Of a DNA stretch of 64,000 bases, positions 60,326 through 64,000 are shown one piece after another (positions within the stretch are counted from its first letter, which is position 1; each line of letters opens with the position of its first letter). A program made the position numbers and the translations under genes. Under the pieces are notes generated by a model. That model made no database searches and was not told the DNA's origin. It was given only the letters and a program-made list of their open reading frames with translations. Source of the stretch: Bacillus cereus ATCC 14579 (GTDB taxonomy: Bacteria > Bacillota > Bacilli > Bacillales > Bacillaceae_G); the NCBI RefSeq assembly GCF_000007825.1, contig NC_004722.1, positions 2,520,501 through 2,584,500 of the forward strand, in the 5' to 3' direction.

Positions 60326-62113
60326 ATGAATTCGCGGCTAATGGAACTTATTGATGTGAGTACAATAGAAACCATGGCAGAACAATTTTATAAATTAACT
60401 AACATATCACATCAACTTCTTGATGCTGAAAAAGAGTGTGTTTTTTCATTCGGAATGAATGAGATAAAAAAGAGTAAACTTCCAAAGATTGAAATCCCCA
60501 TTTTCTTATACAATCAACATTTAGGATCTTTTGTTGTATGGTCCAAAAAAAGTGAAATTTTCAGTTGTCAAAAATACTTTGAAATGCTCTCAAGTTTAAT
60601 TTTAGATGGTGCAATAAAAGTATTTCAAAGTAAAAATACAACGTTGCTTTCTCGGAAAGAAGAGGAACTACATACGATTTTACAAAACATGCCTGTTATG
60701 GTCGATGCGCTTGATTATAATGGAGATTTTGTTTTGTGGAATCGAGAATGCGAAATTGTAACAGGTTATACCGCTGAAGAAATAATTGGAAATCCCAATG
60801 CACTGCAATTATTGTATCCTGATCATAATTATCGCCATCAAATACAAAAGAAATTTTTAACTTGTGGAAAAAATTTCAGAGATTGGGAAATGCACTTAAC
60901 ATGTAAAAATGGTGAAATCAAAACAATAATGTGGTCGAATATATCAGAACAGTTTCCTGTAACAGGATATAGTTATTGGGCTGTTGGTGTAGATATTACA
61001 CATTTAAAAGCGATAGAAGAGCAGTTAAAACAACAAACATCTGAACTGGAATTAATTTTTAAAGCTTTACCAGATTTATGTTTCTTAACAGAAGATGATG
61101 GCACAATTATAGATTACAAGGCAGGATCTCCTACAAAGTTTTACGTACCCGCAGAAGCTTTTATGGGAAAAAAGTTTTACGAAGTATTACCAACGTCAGT
61201 AGCACAGCAGTTTCAGGAAGCCATTAATCAAGTGAAGGAAAAAGGAACGAATGTAATTGTAGAATATCCACTCACACTTAATGGAAGTATTGATTTCTTT
61301 GAGGCTAGGTGCTTACCATTATTACATGATAAAATTATGATTATTGTACGCGACATTACAGAGCGAAAAAAAACAGAAGAATTGCTAAATAAATCAGATA
61401 CGCTTGCAGCAATTGGTCAATTAGCAGCTGGCGTGGCTCATGAAGTAAGAAATCCTTTAACTGTAATTAAAGGTTTTATACAGTTATTTCAAATTAATAA
61501 AGAAGATCAAGAAAGATATTTTGATCTTATGCTTTCTGAAATTGAAAGGATAGAAGCAATCCTACAAGAATTTCTATCAATCGCTAAAACAGATGAGATA
61601 AATACAGAAAAGAAAAATATATATCAAATTTTTAAAAATGTCGTATCGTTAATGAATACAAAAGCAATTATGACAAATATTCAAGTTGAACTTTTTACGG
61701 GTGACAAAGATATAATTATTGAATGCTCAGAAAATCAATTGAAACAAGTATTTATTAATATTTTGCAAAATTCAATCGAAGCTATGCCAAATGGTGGGGG
61801 AATTTCAATTCACATAAAAGAAATAAATGATGATGGTGTCATTATTCATGTAATAGATGAAGGAATAGGAATACCTGAAGAAAGAATTAAGAGATTAGGT
61901 GAACCTTTTTATAGTACGAAAGAAAAAGGGACTGGTATTGGATTAATGTTAAGTTATAAAATTATTGAAAGTCATCAAGGGACAATTAGTATCAGGAGCG
62001 AGGTTGGGGTCGGGACAACAGTAACTATTTACTTACCGAAAGTACTAAATAAACAATCTCTTTCTAATTGTGACGACAAATGTATAGCGATACGCACTAG
62101 TAGTAATTCTTAA
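60326..62113 (+). CDS. Soluble PAS-domain sensor histidine kinase (sporulation-kinase type)
   Basis: 595 residues, no membrane segments. An N-terminal sensor region (1-110) is followed by PAS 1 (about 115-235, NMPVMVDALDYNGDFVLWNR), PAS 2 (about 240-350, LIFKALPDLCFLTEDDGTII), HisKA with the phospho-acceptor in AAGVAHEVRNPLTVIKGF, and HATPase with N-box NILQNSIEAMPNGG, G1 VIDEGIGIPEE and G2 GTGIGLMLSYKI. No response regulator is next to it, as for the orphan kinases feeding the Spo0 phosphorelay. GAGGTGAAAAAGG precedes the ATG. Confidence 0.9.
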   Translation: MNSRLMELIDVSTIETMAEQFYKLTNISHQLLDAEKECVFSFGMNEIKKSKLPKIEIPIFLYNQHLGSFVVWSKKSEIFSCQKYFEMLSSLILDGAIKVFQSKNTTLLSRKEEELHTILQNMPVMVDALDYNGDFVLWNRECEIVTGYTAEEIIGNPNALQLLYPDHNYRHQIQKKFLTCGKNFRDWEMHLTCKNGEIKTIMWSNISEQFPVTGYSYWAVGVDITHLKAIEEQLKQQTSELELIFKALPDLCFLTEDDGTIIDYKAGSPTKFYVPAEAFMGKKFYEVLPTSVAQQFQEAINQVKEKGTNVIVEYPLTLNGSIDFFEARCLPLLHDKIMIIVRDITERKKTEELLNKSDTLAAIGQLAAGVAHEVRNPLTVIKGFIQLFQINKEDQERYFDLMLSEIERIEAILQEFLSIAKTDEINTEKKNIYQIFKNVVSLMNTKAIMTNIQVELFTGDKDIIIECSENQLKQVFINILQNSIEAMPNGGGISIHIKEINDDGVIIHVIDEGIGIPEERIKRLGEPFYSTKEKGTGIGLMLSYKIIESHQGTISIRSEVGVGTTVTIYLPKVLNKQSLSNCDDKCIAIRTSSNS

Positions 62114-62120
62114 ATCAATT

Positions 62121-62178
62121 AATACCCAATAACAAAGCGATTAGTGAAAACTAAGCTTTTTGTTATTGGGTATTTTTT
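62121..62178 (+). terminator. Terminator after the kinase gene
   Basis: Perfect 16-bp stem AATACCCAATAACAAA/TTTGTTATTGGGTATT, followed by TTTT. Confidence 0.85.
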
Positions 62179-62347
62179 ATATTTAATTTAGTAAACTTTA
62201 CCTTTTCTTTACCTTTGTTTTAATTTCTATTAAGTTTTAAATATTATATTAATATTTGTACAAAGCAATGTATAGAAATTGTACATTACTTTTAATATAG
62301 AAATGTGATTATTATTTGGAATATTGTAAGGAGGAGATTATGACAAG

Positions 62348-64000
62348 GTGAAAAAGCAAGAGAAGAAAAGTGGTAGAGTAGTACCTCTCCGGTTAAATAT
62401 TTTATTCCTTTGTGTATTTTTATTATTTTCTGGCATTATTATTCAGTTAGGGAAAGTGCAAATTTTTGATGGAGAAACATATAAAAATGAAGTAGAGAAG
62501 AGAGAAAATGCAACCGTGGGCCTTTCTGTACCACGTGGGAAAATATTTGATCGTGAAGGAAATCCAGTAGTTGATAATAAGTCTTTACGTACGATTACAT
62601 ATACAAAGGTGAAAGGTGTAAAACAAGAAGAAATATTAAAATCAGCAAGACAACTTGCAGATATTATTGAAATGCCACAAGAAGATATAGATAAGTTAAC
62701 TGAGACTGATAAGAAAGACTTTTGGATGCAATTAAATCCAGAACTTGCTCAAGACTTAGTATCAAAAACAGAAATAGATAAGTTCAGAGATAAGGATATT
62801 ACCGGAAAAGAGCTAGACAAAAAAATAGAAGATTTAAAAAGGAAACGCGTTACAGATAAAAATCTTCAAGAACTAACGGCTAAAGATATAGAAGTGTTAG
62901 CTATTAAAAGTAAAATGACCTCAGGTTTTCAAATGGCACCTCAAATTATTAAAAAGGACGTTAGTGAACAGGAATATGCGGTGATTAGTGAAAATTTAGC
63001 GAACCTTCCAGGAGTAGACGTATCAGTTGATTGGGAGAGAATCTATGTAAATGATGGATTATTCCGTTCTGTCCTTGGTAACGTTTCAAATGCTGATGAA
63101 GGATTGCCACGTGAACGATTAGATTATTATTTAGTGCGTGATTATAGCCGAAATGATAGGGTCGGCAAAAGTTATATCGAACAGCAATACGAAGATGTAC
63201 TTCATGGTACAAAAAAAGAAGTAAGAAGCATTGCTGATAAACAAGGAAATACTATTAGAACGGAAACTGTTACTGAAGGGAAAAGCGGTAAAAATTTAAC
63301 TTTAACAATAGATATGGAATTGCAAAAAAAAGTAGAGGAGAGCATAGAAAAAATATTAAAACAATATAAAGGATCAGAATCAATGTTAGACCGTGCTTTC
63401 GTAGTGATGATGAATCCAAAAAATGGTCAAGTATTATCAATGGCTGGGAAAAAGCTTGTAGAAAAAGACGGGAAAATGGAAGTAGAAGATTACGCTTTAG
63501 GCACGCTGACTAGTTCTTATGAGCTTGGATCAACGGTTAAAGGTGCGACAGTGTTAACAGGGTTTGAAACAAATGCAATAACTCCTGGAACACATTTTTA
63601 TGATGCACCTATGAAATTTAAAGGAACTAAGGAAAAGAAGTCTTGGAAAAATTTTGGTGATATAGACGATCTAAGAGCGTTACAAGTTTCTTCAAACGTT
63701 TATATGTTTAATATAGCATTAAAAATTGCTGGCGTGGGTTATGTGAAAAATAGTTCACTAGATATTAAACAAGAATATTTTGATAAAATGAGGTATTATT
63801 TCAGGCAATTTGGACTAGGCGTACAAACTGGTATTGATTTACCAAATGAAACCGCAGGACAAATTGGAAGAAAAGATAATCAGCCTGGTTTCTTATTAGA
63901 TTATTCTATTGGACAATATGATACGTATACACCACTTCAGCTTGCACAATATATTTCGACTATCGCAAATGGAGGGTATCGAATGAAACCACAAATTGTT
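62348..64000 (+). CDS. Class B penicillin-binding protein (transpeptidase), 3' end beyond the window
   Basis: At least 551 residues. A short basic N-terminus and one membrane anchor (LNILFLCVFLLFSGIIIQLG) precede the dimerisation domain (SVPRGKIFDREGNPVVDNKS, RNDRVGKSYIEQQYEDVLHG) and the transpeptidase with SxxK in YELGSTVKGATVL and SxN in ALQVSSNVYMF. The KTG motif lies past the right edge. It cross-links peptidoglycan in elongation or division. The GTG at 62348 is 12 bases from AAGGAGGAG; an ATG at 62340, better spaced, is followed after three codons by TGA overlapping the GTG. Confidence 0.9.
   Translation, partial: MKKQEKKSGRVVPLRLNILFLCVFLLFSGIIIQLGKVQIFDGETYKNEVEKRENATVGLSVPRGKIFDREGNPVVDNKSLRTITYTKVKGVKQEEILKSARQLADIIEMPQEDIDKLTETDKKDFWMQLNPELAQDLVSKTEIDKFRDKDITGKELDKKIEDLKRKRVTDKNLQELTAKDIEVLAIKSKMTSGFQMAPQIIKKDVSEQEYAVISENLANLPGVDVSVDWERIYVNDGLFRSVLGNVSNADEGLPRERLDYYLVRDYSRNDRVGKSYIEQQYEDVLHGTKKEVRSIADKQGNTIRTETVTEGKSGKNLTLTIDMELQKKVEESIEKILKQYKGSESMLDRAFVVMMNPKNGQVLSMAGKKLVEKDGKMEVEDYALGTLTSSYELGSTVKGATVLTGFETNAITPGTHFYDAPMKFKGTKEKKSWKNFGDIDDLRALQVSSNVYMFNIALKIAGVGYVKNSSLDIKQEYFDKMRYYFRQFGLGVQTGIDLPNETAGQIGRKDNQPGFLLDYSIGQYDTYTPLQLAQYISTIANGGYRMKPQIV

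Overview
The window is low-GC Firmicute DNA, almost certainly a Bacillus cereus group chromosome. The pointers are BclA-type collagen-like exosporium proteins, a heterocycloanthracin-type bacteriocin precursor, bcr1-like repeats bounded by TTTAT, a Vat-type acetyltransferase paired with an MFS pump, and strong AGGAGG-type ribosome binding sites.

Layout. 0-6.2 kb: a secreted lipase (frameshifted), homoserine dehydrogenase, a MocR regulator with a D-Ala-D-Ala ligase (frameshifted), and tenA behind a TPP riboswitch. 6.2-8.8 kb: a small accessory patch with the orphan bacteriocin precursor between two bcr1-like repeats, a decayed phage recombinase fragment and an unknown gene. 8.8-47.7 kb: a gene for a pPIWI_RE-like (prokaryotic Argonaute-related) protein, split by a complete siphovirus-type prophage of about 36.5 kb. 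The prophage is bounded by a 14-bp core repeat (9453-9466 and 45936-45949), and joining the two halves at that core restores one 795-codon reading frame.

Prophage order: leftward integrase; an arbitrium-type AimR/AimP pair with a second tiny DPG-motif ORF; a divergent repressor/Cro switch with three 21-bp operators; replication genes (DnaD-like primosome protein, DnaC-like loader); two leftward collagen-like genes; a 2.3-kb non-coding array of leftward hairpins; ArpU regulator and a small recombinase; an accessory patch; HNH endonuclease, P27-type TerS and TerL; HK97-type portal, protease and capsid; head-tail connectors; tail genes with a -1 frameshift chaperone pair; tape measure, Dit, Tal, baseplate/knob protein; holin and GH25 endolysin; and a leftward lipoprotein beside attR.

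47.7-64 kb is host DNA again: small membrane proteins, a DUF1835 protein, an intact cytochrome P450, an MFS pump plus Vat acetyltransferase operon behind an attenuator that embeds the ribosome binding site in a terminator, a DUF1540 protein, a second P450 gene broken by an intact IS200/IS605-type element (TnpA + TnpB) inserted exactly after TTAC, a cysteine-dioxygenase-like protein, a HAD phosphatase, a soluble PAS histidine kinase and the start of a class B penicillin-binding protein.

Several otherwise good genes (lipase, ddl, Tal, baseplate protein) carry a single small indel, mostly in or near homopolymers. These may be read errors rather than real mutations. All family assignments are from reading motifs by eye; no database search was run.
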